This document shows, piece by piece, positions 35,291-44,586 of a DNA stretch of 64,000 nt (the stretch's first letter is position 1; every line of letters begins with the position of its first letter). Source of the DNA: Phormidium sp. FACHB-1136 (lineage in GTDB: Bacteria > Cyanobacteriota > Cyanobacteriia > Phormidesmidales > Phormidesmidaceae). Where the stretch lies: contig NZ_JACJRS010000007.1 of the NCBI RefSeq assembly GCF_014697375.1, positions 28,489 through 92,488 of the forward strand. Direction: 5' to 3'. The notes below the pieces were generated by a model. That model was not told the DNA's origin and did no database searches. It was given only the letters and a program-made list of their open reading frames with translations. The position numbers were made by a program, and so were the translations under genes.

Positions 35291-35606
35291 GATGCCCTGC
35301 TCCTACGGTTTGCTGGGCCGGGGAAGGGGATGGCTGTGGGTTTGGCATAGCGTGGGAAGGCTAAGGATATCTACCTGGCCTGGGGCGTTTTTCGTCCTGA
35401 GGTATCTGTTTTGACTTAAATGTCAGCCCCATACACCGTATTGATAGAGAGAAAGCATCGCCATGGCCCACTCCCAGAAACGTCCAAGGGTGTTTCAGAC
35501 AACCCCCCATTCCCCCCACCAGAAGGAAGGCATTTCCGCCCAGAATCTGCCATCCTAGGCCATCGTTAACGTTGTCACCCCAGATCATCACCTCGTTGTT
35601 AAGCCA
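35291..35606. other. Intergenic region before the sugar phosphorylase
   Basis: 316 bp, no supported gene. TTGACT at about 35412 could be a -35 element but has no good -10 at standard spacing. CGTTAACG at 35564-35571 is a short palindrome near the start of the next gene. Confidence 0.35.
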
Positions 35607-37358
35607 GTGTCCCACCAACTAAAGCCCCTACTCCAAAGAATCTACCCAGAGGATCTTGCTACCCGGTTAGCAACGGAGATCTTTGACCTCATTCAAGATA
35701 CCCTTTGCCCCTCTGGCCAGGAGAATCTGAAAAAATGGAACCACAATAATGTGTTACTCATTACCTATGGTGATAGCGTTATTGATGGTCAACGTCCGCC
35801 CCTAGAGGTGTTAGCGGAATTTCTAGAAAAATACCTAGAGGGTACGGTGACAGGGGTTCACATTTTGCCCTTCTTTCCCTATAGCTCCGACGATGGCTTT
35901 GCGGTAATTGACTATCTCCAAGTCAACCCAGAACTGGGAAATTGGGAGCAAGTCAAACGCATCGCTCAGCATTTTAATTTAATGGTGGACTTGGTGATTA
36001 ACCATGTCTCTAGTCAACACGAATGGTTTCAACAATTTAAAGCTGGAGAACTACCAGGACGTCATTATTTTGTCACGGGCGACCCCAGCGAAGACTTGTC
36101 TGAGGTAGTACGGCCTCGCAGTTCGCCGCTGCTAACCCCCGTCGAAACAGCAGAGGGTGTGCGCCATGTGTGGACGACCTTCAGCGCTGACCAGGTCGAT
36201 GTGGATTTTAAAAACCCCGATGTGCTGATCGAATACGTCAAAATCATCGTGGCCTACGTGCAAGCCGGGGCGCGGTACATTCGCCTCGATGCGGTGGGTT
36301 TTCTGTGGAAAAAACAGGGCACCAACTGTATGCACCTACCCGAAACCCATGCCATGGTGCGCCTGTTTCGCGAAATCCTACAAATGATTGATCCTGGCAT
36401 CGCGCTGATTACCGAAACCAACGTCCCTAACCGGGAAAATCTCAGCTATTTCGGCAACCGCAACGAAGCCCACATGATCTACAACTTCAGCCTGCCGCCG
36501 CTGTTGTTGAATGCCTTATTGCAGGGCCGTTCCGACCACCTCAAAACTTGGATGATGAGTATGCCCCCAGCCCCGATTGGCTGCGCCTACTTTAACTTCA
36601 CCGCCTCCCACGACGGTATTGGAATGCGCCCCGCCGAAGGATTACTCACCGAGGACGAGTACGCGCAACTGATCGATACCATGCGGAAACACGGCGGTAA
36701 AATTAGTATGCGCACCCGCCCCGACGGTAGCCAGTCTCCCTACGAAATCAACATTTCTTTATTTGATGCCCTCAAGGGAACTGTCAAGGGCGAAGACCAA
36801 TGGCAGGTTGAACGTTTCCTCTGTTCTCAAACCATTATGATGGCCCTAGAGGGTATCCCCGCTTTCTATATTCATAGCCTATTAGCTACCCACAACTATG
36901 CAGGGGGCGTCGAAAAAACGGGTCACAATCGCACGATTAACCGCTATAAATGGGATCTCAATACCCTAGAAGTGGCCTTAGCCGACCCCGCTACACCCCA
37001 TGCCAAAGTGCTCAAAGAACTCACCCGACTGATCAAAATTCGCCGCCAACAAACCGCTTTTCATCCCAACGCCACCCAATACACCCTGCATCCGCTTAAT
37101 CGTGCCCTATTTGCCTTCTGGCGACAAAGCCTCACCCGCGACCAAAGTATTTTTTCCGTCCACAATCTCAGCGATGAACCCCAGGAACTCCGCTTTAGTG
37201 ACCTCAACCTTGTCAGTACCGACGACTGGTTTGACCTGATTAGCGGCGACAAATTTGCTGATTTAGATACGGTCTATATCCTCAAGCCCTACCAGTCGGT
37301 ATGGATTACCAATAAGGTCAACTCCGCCCAGGATGAAACCATGCCGACGTTGCTGTAG
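35607..37358 (+). CDS. GH13 (subfamily 18-like) sugar phosphorylase
   Basis: Retaining alpha-glucoside phosphorylase of the sucrose phosphorylase group, which phosphorolyses sucrose, sucrose 6-phosphate, glucosylglycerate or glucosylglycerol. Region I DLVINHVS, region II YIRLDAVGF with nucleophile D228, region III ITETNVP with acid/base E270 and region IV FTASHDG with D336 are intact. The substrate cannot be read from motifs alone; compatible-solute turnover is plausible in cyanobacteria. GTG at 35607 is the first possible start after an in-frame TAG at 35556-35558; the SD is weak. GC content is visibly below neighbours, a hint of transfer. Confidence 0.85.
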   Translation: MSHQLKPLLQRIYPEDLATRLATEIFDLIQDTLCPSGQENLKKWNHNNVLLITYGDSVIDGQRPPLEVLAEFLEKYLEGTVTGVHILPFFPYSSDDGFAVIDYLQVNPELGNWEQVKRIAQHFNLMVDLVINHVSSQHEWFQQFKAGELPGRHYFVTGDPSEDLSEVVRPRSSPLLTPVETAEGVRHVWTTFSADQVDVDFKNPDVLIEYVKIIVAYVQAGARYIRLDAVGFLWKKQGTNCMHLPETHAMVRLFREILQMIDPGIALITETNVPNRENLSYFGNRNEAHMIYNFSLPPLLLNALLQGRSDHLKTWMMSMPPAPIGCAYFNFTASHDGIGMRPAEGLLTEDEYAQLIDTMRKHGGKISMRTRPDGSQSPYEINISLFDALKGTVKGEDQWQVERFLCSQTIMMALEGIPAFYIHSLLATHNYAGGVEKTGHNRTINRYKWDLNTLEVALADPATPHAKVLKELTRLIKIRRQQTAFHPNATQYTLHPLNRALFAFWRQSLTRDQSIFSVHNLSDEPQELRFSDLNLVSTDDWFDLISGDKFADLDTVYILKPYQSVWITNKVNSAQDETMPTLL

Positions 37359-37460
37359 GAATCCTCGCAAAACTAGGTAGCGACCAGTGCCTGCCCCCTT
37401 GGGTGGTCAGGTTATCCTGAAGGACAGCGAAACGTTGTCATGGGTGATGGGGAGGAGGAC

Positions 37461-38324
37461 ATGAATCGGTATGCAACGCTGCACGATATCGAAAGTCTGG
37501 ATCCAGAACGGGATCACCAGCGCATTTGTCATCTGTTGGCGGGCTATGAGTTCCCTTGGGATATGACGCGGGCGCTGGAGGTGGCGCTGCTGCGGACGTT
37601 TTGTGTGCCCAGCATTGCCCAATTGCTAGACAGAACGGGCGAGTTTCAGCACCAGGCCCAAAAGCGCTACGACGATACGGGCATTGTGGTGGCTGAGGTC
37701 TTTAAGCAGGGCTATGACAGCCCTAGGGGCGACGCCTTTATTCAGCGGATGAATGCCATCCATGGCCACTATGCCATTGCCAACGAGGACTTTCTCTATG
37801 TGCTGTCTACGTTTATCTATGAGCCGATTCGCTGGATTGATCGCTTTGGCTGGCGACCCCTAGGCGAGACCGAAAAGCTGGCCTGCTACTACTTTTGGGT
37901 GGCGGTGGGGCAGCGTATGGGGCTGCGGGAGCTTCCCCCTAGCTACGCGGCCTTTGACCAGTTTAATCGGGACTATGAGGCGGAGCGATTTGCCTACCAC
38001 CCCAGCAATCAGCGGGTTGCCAATGCCACGCGCCACATGCTGCTGTCTTGGTTTCCGGATCCCCTGCGGTGGGTGGTGAATGGGGGGGTTCCGGCGCTGT
38101 TGGATGAACCGTTGCTCCAGGCGTTGGGCTGGGCACCGTCCCCACCTTGGCTTCAGACCCTCGTTAAATCAGCCCTGGTCAGCCGCAGTTGCTGGCTTCG
38201 GCGGTTGCCTCCCCGCACCGAGGCCGATTTTTTTGTGGATCAGACCATTCGCACCTATCCCCAGGGGTATACGCTGCAAGACATTGGCCCCACCGCCCTC
38301 CAGGATCGACTGAATGCCCCTTAG
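37461..38324 (+). CDS. MpaB/latex-clearing-type oxygenase-family protein (DUF2236)
   Basis: Alpha-helical protein of the DUF2236 family, which includes fungal MpaB and bacterial rubber oxygenase Lcp (b-type haem enzymes). The family-type segment is MNAIHGHYAIANEDFLYVL followed by STFIYEPIRWIDRFGW, with candidate haem-ligand histidines. No signal peptide. Substrate unknown. ATG at 37461 is chosen because GGAGGAGG lies directly upstream; an earlier ATG at 37440 adds only MGDGEED. Confidence 0.75.
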   Translation: MNRYATLHDIESLDPERDHQRICHLLAGYEFPWDMTRALEVALLRTFCVPSIAQLLDRTGEFQHQAQKRYDDTGIVVAEVFKQGYDSPRGDAFIQRMNAIHGHYAIANEDFLYVLSTFIYEPIRWIDRFGWRPLGETEKLACYYFWVAVGQRMGLRELPPSYAAFDQFNRDYEAERFAYHPSNQRVANATRHMLLSWFPDPLRWVVNGGVPALLDEPLLQALGWAPSPPWLQTLVKSALVSRSCWLRRLPPRTEADFFVDQTIRTYPQGYTLQDIGPTALQDRLNAP

Positions 38325-38461
38325 CCAGTGCGTCTTAGTCAACACGCCTTAGCCAGTGCGCCCTAGTGGCCCGTGGCCCCGCTACAAACCGCCGCTGGGC
38401 GCTAAAATCGTATAGCCCATGGGCACATAGATACATTAGCCGTTCGTTCGAGAGTAACTCC

Positions 38462-38806
38462 ATGTCACAAGGTCAAGGATTTGGGTTTGGGTTAGGCAAA
38501 ATGAAGGAGCTAACCGAAGCCTTCAAAAAGGCCCAACAGATTCAGGAAGGGGCCAAACAACTCCAGGAAGAGCTAGAGCAGATGGAGATTGAAGGCGAAG
38601 CGGGCGGTGGCTTGGTGAAGGTGATCATGAGCGGCAACCAGGAACCCCGTGGGATCACCATTGCCCCCGAAGCCATGAATGAAGGCATTGAGGTGTTGTC
38701 GGATCTGATTACGGCGGCCATGAAGGATGCCTATCAAAAGTCCACCTCCACCATGCGGGATCGGATGGAAGACTTGACCGGGGGGCTCAATCTGCCCGGA
38801 CTGTAG
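38462..38806 (+). CDS. YbaB/EbfC nucleoid-associated protein
   Basis: Small DNA-binding, nucleoid-associated protein. Core pattern: [20 protein letters not shown] (helix), [14 protein letters not shown] strand ([22 protein letters not shown]) and the C-terminal [14 protein letters not shown] helix. 114 aa is typical, with a Gly/Phe-rich N-terminus. ATG at 38462. In many bacteria it sits beside dnaX/recR; here it does not. Confidence 0.9.
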   Translation: MSQGQGFGFGLGKMKELTEAFKKAQQIQEGAKQLQEELEQMEIEGEAGGGLVKVIMSGNQEPRGITIAPEAMNEGIEVLSDLITAAMKDAYQKSTSTMRDRMEDLTGGLNLPGL

Positions 38807-38912
38807 GCGACAGGCGGCCCCCTCGCCTTAAAACGACGAAAGACTGGGGCAACGTCTGGTGATACTGGGTGAGGGGTAGCCTCGCTGTCTACGAATTTTG
38901 CTGGGAATGGCT

Positions 38913-39395
38913 ATGAGCACACGCCTTTTATTTGTTTGTCTTGGCAATATTTGCCGATCCCCCTCCGCCGAAAACATCATGAACCATCTGGTGCAGCAGC
39001 GGCAGTTGGGAGACCAAGTGGTTTGCGATTCGGCGGGGACGGCCAGCTACCATGTGGGGAGTCCACCGGATCGTCGAATGGCGGCGGCGGCTCAGGACTT
39101 TGGTATTACCTTGACGGGACAAGCGCGTCAGTTCTCCCCAGACGATTTTGACCGCTTTGACTGGATCTTGGCTATGGATCGCCACAACTATCGGGATATT
39201 TTGGCCCTAGATGGAGCCAAGGCCCATAGCCACAAGGTAAAAATGATGTGCGACTATTGCCGCACTCACCCCGACCAAGAGGTTCCCGACCCCTACTACG
39301 GTGGCCCAGAAGGGTTTACCTACGTCATTGAACTACTGATGGATGCCTGTGAGGGGTTTCTGGATCAGGTGATGGGCAATGCTACAACCCCTTAG
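38913..39395 (+). CDS. Low-molecular-weight protein-tyrosine phosphatase
   Basis: Cytosolic phosphatase with the P-loop CLGNICRS starting at C9 (catalytic Cys and R15) and the general-acid motif DPYYGG near the C-terminus. Length 160 aa is typical. ATG at 38913 has GGGA at good spacing. In bacteria this family regulates exopolysaccharide export tyrosine kinases; the partner kinase is not nearby. The 3' end overlaps the next gene by 17 bp, which suggests cotranscription. Confidence 0.9.
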   Translation: MSTRLLFVCLGNICRSPSAENIMNHLVQQRQLGDQVVCDSAGTASYHVGSPPDRRMAAAAQDFGITLTGQARQFSPDDFDRFDWILAMDRHNYRDILALDGAKAHSHKVKMMCDYCRTHPDQEVPDPYYGGPEGFTYVIELLMDACEGFLDQVMGNATTP

Positions 39396-41175
39396 CCGTC
39401 GGAGCTACATCCTTTTCGAGAAAAAGCGTTCCGCAAAAGGGCGTTCCGAAACAAGGCGTTCTGAGACAAGGCCCGCCGAGGACATCAGAACGCCACCATC
39501 TGGGCCATGGGGTGGGTGGCGACGATGGCGCTATGGGGTTTTATCCTTGGCTACCGTGGGGCTGAGCCTCCTGGCCACCCCTAGCCCAGCCGCTGAACGA
39601 CTCATTATTACCTATGGCGTCCTTGAGCGCACTATTTCCATCCAAGACATTGAAACCTTTGCCGCCACGGGGCAGCTTACCCCCCAACTGCGGGCCTATA
39701 ACCGCCATTTGCAATTTTCCCAGGCTCAACTCGATCAGGTGCAGCGGGTATTGACCACCCCGGTAGAGAGGATCACCCCGGTCGGCATAGCCCAGTTTCT
39801 CTATACCCAGCAGGGCGAACGGCTGCTGCGGGAATTGACCCGTGTGGTGCGCACCCCGGCGCGGGTGGGTGATTTTTCCGCCCTGCGGGCTGCGCTGATT
39901 CTAGGGGCTGTCAATGCTGAGGCAGGGATCACCCTTTTGGATGTGCTGCGGGCCTACCCCCTAGAGGCCATTCGTATTGATCTTTCCGCAGGGTTTGCGG
40001 TTGCGGAGGAAATTAACCGGGCAATTGTGCAATCGTCCCAGGCCGTGGCTCTGGTGCAAAATCTAGCCCAGCAAGAAGCAGAGGCGACCCCCCTGACCCC
40101 AGCGGAGGTCTCGGATTTGTTGCGCCTGCTTCAGGAATCGCGATCCTACGGGGTGCAGTCGATCAGCCGATCCCTTCCCGGCCTAGACCGCCCCGCCAAC
40201 CTCTACCTCCCCCAACTGCGGGACGGCCAAACGGATCCAAGGGCAGGCTTTCCCCTGGTGATGATTTCCCACGGGCTAGGTAGTAATCGCCACAGCTATA
40301 CCTATCTAGCCCAGGCCTTGGCCAGTGCGGGTTTTGCGGTCGTCGCCATCGAACATGCTGGCAGCAACGATGAACAACTGATGGCGCTGTTGGAGGGCCG
40401 CACCGCCGAAGTGGTGCCCGACGCCGAGTTTCTTCGCCGCCCCCAGGAGATTACTCAGGCAATTAACGCGCTCCAAAACCTCCAGAATGGCGAATCTCCC
40501 CTGCCGATCCGCCTGGACTTTAGCCGCATTGGCACCGTGGGCCAGTCCTTCGGGGGCTACACGGCCCTGGCCCTCGCTGGGGCCACCTTTGACCTAGAAA
40601 CCCTGGCTACCGAATGCCCTCCGGCGGTGCTCACCTTTAACCCCTCACTGCTATTGCAGTGCCAAGCCACCAATCTGATCGATCCTCGCCAGCAACTTCA
40701 GGATCGGCGGATCAACTCCATTTTCATCATGAACCCGGTGGGTAGTGCGTTGTTCGGCCCAGGGGGTTATCACCGCATTACCGTCCCCGTCATGATGGTC
40801 GGCAGCGCCGTGGATACCGTAGCCCCTGCCTTCCCAGAACAAATCCAGCCCTTCACCTGGCTGTCTACCCCCGAACGCTACCTGGTCTTGCTGGATCGAG
40901 GTACCCATTTTTCCGTGATTGGCGACGTGCCCGCCGAGGAACAACCCCTGCCCATCCCCCCCGAAATTATCGGCCCTCGCCCCGATTTGGCCCAAGCCTA
41001 CATGCAGGTGCTGGCCCTAGCCTACTTTCAGCTTACCCTCAACCGAGATGAGCGCTTTCGGCCCATGGTGCAAGCGGCCTTTGTCCAAGCCATCAGCCAC
41101 AACGATTTCCCCATGCACCTCAGTACCACCCTGTCTGCCGAAGGGTTAGACGCGGTTCTGCAACCACAACCCTAG
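39379..41175 (+). CDS. DUF1400 alpha/beta hydrolase, exported
   Basis: 598-aa protein: a basic leader and hydrophobic segment (YGVLSLATVGLSLLATPSPAAE), an N-terminal DUF1400 module (about 75-200: RLIITYGVLERTISIQDIETFA), then an alpha/beta-hydrolase domain with the nucleophile elbow TVGQSFGG and oxyanion-type ISHGLGS. Predicted extracytoplasmic esterase or platelet-activating-factor-acetylhydrolase-like enzyme; substrate unknown. It begins inside the phosphatase gene. A clear paralogue lies at 52401-54074. Confidence 0.85.
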   Translation: MLQPLSRRSYILFEKKRSAKGRSETRRSETRPAEDIRTPPSGPWGGWRRWRYGVLSLATVGLSLLATPSPAAERLIITYGVLERTISIQDIETFAATGQLTPQLRAYNRHLQFSQAQLDQVQRVLTTPVERITPVGIAQFLYTQQGERLLRELTRVVRTPARVGDFSALRAALILGAVNAEAGITLLDVLRAYPLEAIRIDLSAGFAVAEEINRAIVQSSQAVALVQNLAQQEAEATPLTPAEVSDLLRLLQESRSYGVQSISRSLPGLDRPANLYLPQLRDGQTDPRAGFPLVMISHGLGSNRHSYTYLAQALASAGFAVVAIEHAGSNDEQLMALLEGRTAEVVPDAEFLRRPQEITQAINALQNLQNGESPLPIRLDFSRIGTVGQSFGGYTALALAGATFDLETLATECPPAVLTFNPSLLLQCQATNLIDPRQQLQDRRINSIFIMNPVGSALFGPGGYHRITVPVMMVGSAVDTVAPAFPEQIQPFTWLSTPERYLVLLDRGTHFSVIGDVPAEEQPLPIPPEIIGPRPDLAQAYMQVLALAYFQLTLNRDERFRPMVQAAFVQAISHNDFPMHLSTTLSAEGLDAVLQPQP

Positions 41176-41190
41176 GGCCAGGGCATCACC

Positions 41191-42180
41191 CTAGGCCGGA
41201 CGCTGGCGGCGGCAATACTGCACTAGGCCGATGAATAGGGCCATGCCTACCGCGTACTTAAGGCCATTGGGAATCCAGGGTTGGGGCGAAAAAAAGCCTT
41301 CGATGATACCTGCTATGACCAGCAGGGTGATGATGCCATAGAGCAGCCGCACTGCCTGGAGCCCGTAAATCCGCAGGGCATCGGCACGGCGATAGGCTCC
41401 GGGCAACAGAATGCTGCGGGCCAGCAGCAGCCCCGCTCCCCCCGCCATAAAAATAGCCGGAAGTTCCAACGACCCATGGGGAAATACAAAGGCCCATAGA
41501 TCCCAGGCAAGCCCAGCCTGAGCTACCAACACGCCCACACAGCCAATCATCAACCCGTTGAACAGGAGCAGATAGACCGTAAAGGCTCCCGGCGGTGTGA
41601 GCAGGGGCACACTGGGCATAAACATGGCAATGCCGCCAATCATCGCCCACAGGGAAACGCCAATGTTGTTAATCATGATCTGGCTGGAGGCGACGGGTTC
41701 CACACCGAGGATCGACACCGTCCAGAGTTCTTGGCTGGTTTTCACTTCTTCTACAAACGCTTGGCCCAGCACCGACCTTAGAAAGGCCGGATCTTGCCAA
41801 GCAAACCACCAGCCCACCAGCCCACCCAAGCCAAACAGGGCGGTGGCGATGGCGATGTAGGGCCAGGTTTGCTGTACGGTTTCGGGGAAGCCGTAGCGGT
41901 AGAAGTCCAGAAGTTCTTGCCATTCCTGCCGCCGAGAGCCTTGGTAAATTTGGCGATACCCTCGGCTGGTAAGTTGTTGTAAATCCTTAATCACCGCCTG
42001 CCCCACGGCGTTGCTTTTGGCGCGGGCTAAATCCGCCGATACGGAACGATAGAGGCTGGCCATTTGCCGCACCTGTATCCCCGAAAGACTTTTCAATCCC
42101 TTTTTCTCGGCCCGCTGAAGTAGGGCATCCAACTGCCGCCAACTGGCCTCGCGGCGGGCCATCCAACGCTGAACATTCAT
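41191..42180 (-). CDS. SpoIIM-family membrane protein
   Basis: A cytoplasmic N-terminal helical part (ASWRQLDALLQRAEKKGLKSLS) and five or six membrane helices of the stage II sporulation protein M family. In non-sporulating bacteria these proteins are of unknown role, often coded beside RDD, YciC-like or MoxR/DUF58 genes. Here the divergent neighbour at 42310 is a YciC/GPDPase-membrane-like protein, the familiar pairing. ATG at 42180 is preferred to TTG at 42210 because the protein then starts MNVQRWMARRE. Confidence 0.8.
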   Translation of the reverse strand: MNVQRWMARREASWRQLDALLQRAEKKGLKSLSGIQVRQMASLYRSVSADLARAKSNAVGQAVIKDLQQLTSRGYRQIYQGSRRQEWQELLDFYRYGFPETVQQTWPYIAIATALFGLGGLVGWWFAWQDPAFLRSVLGQAFVEEVKTSQELWTVSILGVEPVASSQIMINNIGVSLWAMIGGIAMFMPSVPLLTPPGAFTVYLLLFNGLMIGCVGVLVAQAGLAWDLWAFVFPHGSLELPAIFMAGGAGLLLARSILLPGAYRRADALRIYGLQAVRLLYGIITLLVIAGIIEGFFSPQPWIPNGLKYAVGMALFIGLVQYCRRQRPA

Positions 42181-42309
42181 GAAGTAAATCAGGAAAAACG
42201 GGAACCTCAACCGCAGTGTAGGCTACTCTCAAGGTCTAAGACTACCCCCAGTGGCCCTCGCTCTGGGCAACCACCGGGGACACTGTTCCATCGATGGCAG
42301 GTTTTTCCC

Positions 42310-43263
42310 ATGGGTTTTTCCGATGCTCCTAGCGCCCCCCTTGGCCCCCTCAATCCTGGCGATGTGGTGAGTGCGGCCCTGCGGCTGTACCGGGATCGTT
42401 TCAAGACCTACCTGCAACTGTCGGCCCTAGCTACCCTGTGGATTTTTGGGGGCATTCTGGGGATGGCGGCGGTCACCGGCCTGTTAGCAGGTGTTCTGGG
42501 GGCCGTGGGTGGCGAGGGGCTGGCCATCGTTGGCGGATTGCTGGGGGCGCTGGTGGGCTTTGTGCCGTTGCTCTATGGCATGGCGAAATACACCATGATC
42601 TCTAGCGTCATCGGACGGCTGTCCTTTCGCGATCTCATCAACCAGCCCGAAACCTCCCTGGACGTGCGCCGTGACCTCAATCCGAAGCTGGGTCAGTTTC
42701 TTTCCCTGGGTTTTCTGCTGGCCCTGGCTTTTATGGCGGCCTATCTGGTCTCTGCCCTGGCGGCGGCGCTGGTGGGCGTTGGGGCAGGATTGGTAGTGGG
42801 CGGACTCCTGGGCGCTCTAACGAACAGCACCGTGGGCGGCATTGTGGGGTCGATTCTAGGGGTGTTGCTGGGCATCGCTATCTTCACCCTAGGGCTGATT
42901 TGGGTGGTGTCCCATTTGTTTATTCCCGAAGTGGTACTGGCGGTAGAGCCGAACCAAGACGCTGGCAGCAGCCTCAGCCGCAGTTGGGAACTCACCCAAA
43001 AATCCATTGGCCGTATCCAGATTGTCTTTTTGGCCACGTTCTTAATCCAGTTTCCTGTTCTTTCTGTCACGAGCTATTTGCCCAGCCTTTTCTTTGCCTT
43101 TTTGCCCGACAGCATTACAGTCATTGTCGTCAGCCAGGTGATCGGCTTTATCTTCAGCCTTGCAGGCAGCATTTTGATTCTGCCCATCTGGCAAGCGGTG
43201 AAAGGCGTTTTATACTACGACCTTCGCAGCCGCCGAGAAGGGCTCGATCTAGAACTGCGCTAG
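42310..43263 (+). CDS. YciC-like / GPDPase-membrane-domain protein
   Basis: Polytopic membrane protein of 317 aa. It begins with LNPGDVVSAALRLYRDRFKTYLQLS, the amphipathic start typical of this family, followed by Gly/Ala-rich helices and the segment EVVLAVEPNQDAGSSLSRSWELTQ found in YciC/DUF975-like proteins. No phosphodiesterase catalytic domain is present. Divergent from SpoIIM. Function unknown; members are linked to envelope or membrane homeostasis. Confidence 0.75.
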   Translation: MGFSDAPSAPLGPLNPGDVVSAALRLYRDRFKTYLQLSALATLWIFGGILGMAAVTGLLAGVLGAVGGEGLAIVGGLLGALVGFVPLLYGMAKYTMISSVIGRLSFRDLINQPETSLDVRRDLNPKLGQFLSLGFLLALAFMAAYLVSALAAALVGVGAGLVVGGLLGALTNSTVGGIVGSILGVLLGIAIFTLGLIWVVSHLFIPEVVLAVEPNQDAGSSLSRSWELTQKSIGRIQIVFLATFLIQFPVLSVTSYLPSLFFAFLPDSITVIVVSQVIGFIFSLAGSILILPIWQAVKGVLYYDLRSRREGLDLELR

Positions 43264-43368
43264 CCCCCCAAATCCCAGGGTTCTCCAAGAACCCTGGGAT
43301 CTGTTCCCTGGAGGGTTCGGTAAGATTGTGGAGAAGCCCTTTCCCGAAAAAAGTTCCCGACCTGCCCT

Positions 43369-44058
43369 ATGCTCACCTTTGCCCCCTGGGACTTTATGCT
43401 GCAAGCCTACGTGGACGACCAGGGCTTGGTGGACTATGGCCGCTGGCGGCAGGAATCGATGGCGATGCTAGCGGACTGGCTGACGGAATTGCAAACCGTG
43501 GCTGTGGCCGATCTTCCCCCGGAGGAGCACCTCGCCTTTTGGCTGAATCTCTACAATGCGCTGATGGTACAGGAGGTCTTGCTACGCTACCCCATCGCCT
43601 CCATTCGGCCCAAGATGTTGGGCATTCCCAACTGGCTGGGGTTGCTGGTGTTCCTCAGCCGCCCGGTCTATCGGCTGAACGGCCAGTTCCTCAGCCTCAA
43701 CCACATCGAACACCGTAAATTACGAGCCACCTTTGCCGATCCGCGCATTCACTTCGCCCTCGTCTGTGCCTCCCTAGGTTGCCCCATTCTGCGCAACGAA
43801 GCCTATCTGCCCGGTATCGTCGAAGCCCAACTCGATACCGACGCCCAGCGCTTTCTCAATAACCCCGAAAAAGTCCGCTACGACGCCGACCAAGACATCC
43901 TCTATTGCAGCAAAATCTTTCAGTGGTACGAGGCCGACTTTCGGGTAGCGGCTCCCTCCATTGCGGCCTACATTGCCCAGTACAACCCCCAAGTGTCCAA
44001 AACCGCCACCGTCCGCTATCTCCCCTACAACTGGAGCCTCAACCAAATCACCCACTAA
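43369..44058 (+). CDS. DUF547 protein
   Basis: 229-aa protein with the DUF547 pattern LAFWLNLYNALMVQEVLLRYP, then HIEHRKLRATFADPRIHFALVCASLGCP and LDTDAQRFLNNPEKVRYD. DUF547 is distantly related to transglutaminase/peptidase folds: the C and H of the ALVCASLGCP and IHF regions may be a catalytic pair, but no activity is known. No signal peptide, unlike many plant and bacterial members. A 13-bp hairpin follows at 44068. Confidence 0.8.
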   Translation: MLTFAPWDFMLQAYVDDQGLVDYGRWRQESMAMLADWLTELQTVAVADLPPEEHLAFWLNLYNALMVQEVLLRYPIASIRPKMLGIPNWLGLLVFLSRPVYRLNGQFLSLNHIEHRKLRATFADPRIHFALVCASLGCPILRNEAYLPGIVEAQLDTDAQRFLNNPEKVRYDADQDILYCSKIFQWYEADFRVAAPSIAAYIAQYNPQVSKTATVRYLPYNWSLNQITH

Positions 44059-44067
44059 GTCCAAGTT

Positions 44068-44102
44068 CACAACCGCTCCCGAACCCCATGGGAGCGGTTG
44101 TG
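44068..44102. terminator. Perfect 13-bp hairpin after DUF547
   Basis: CACAACCGCTCCC (44068-44080) pairs perfectly with GGGAGCGGTTGTG (44090-44102), 9-base loop; no long T tract follows. It ends 32 bp before the sufE ATG. Confidence 0.6.
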
Positions 44103-44134
44103 TGAGAATAATCGGTGTAGCCTCACGTTGCTCT

Positions 44135-44566
44135 ATGTCTACTCGCCCTGCCTCCATCGAAAAACTGGTCAGCCGTTTTCAGCAAACCGCCGATCCCAAG
44201 CGCCGCTACGAGCAATTGTTGTTCCTGGCCAAAAAGCTGGAACCCCTGCCCGACGAGTACAAAACGCCGGAAAGCAAGGTGCAGGGCTGTGTGTCCCAAG
44301 TGTTTGTGGTGGCTGACCTGGTGGAAGGCAAAATGCAGTATCAGGCGGATTCCGACGCCCAAATTACCAAGGGTTTGGTGGCCTTTCTGGTGCGGGGGCT
44401 CAATGGCCTCACCCCCCAGGAAATTGTTGACCTCAGCCCCGATTTCATCAAAGACACCCAACTCGATGTCAGCCTCACCCCGTCGCGGGCCAATGGGTTC
44501 TACAACATCTTCAAAAAAATGCAGACCCTGGCTGCGGGGTTTCTAGCGGCCTCGGCCCAAGCCTAG
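44135..44566 (+). CDS. sufE: SufE-family sulfur acceptor
   Basis: Accepts persulfide sulfur from a SufS/NifS-type cysteine desulfurase for iron-sulfur cluster assembly. The acceptor cysteine is C52 in [14 protein letters not shown] family features: [11 protein letters not shown] and [15 protein letters not shown]; 143 aa is typical. ATG at 44135 lacks a strong SD. It ends 20 bp before mnmE; the pair might be cotranscribed. Confidence 0.9.
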   Translation: MSTRPASIEKLVSRFQQTADPKRRYEQLLFLAKKLEPLPDEYKTPESKVQGCVSQVFVVADLVEGKMQYQADSDAQITKGLVAFLVRGLNGLTPQEIVDLSPDFIKDTQLDVSLTPSRANGFYNIFKKMQTLAAGFLAASAQA

Positions 44567-44586
44567 GCGTGCTCACGGATACCGCT

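Noticed and set aside
43961..44134. N-terminal extension of SufE
   Set aside because: It overlaps the DUF547 gene and hairpin in another frame; the family start is at 44135.
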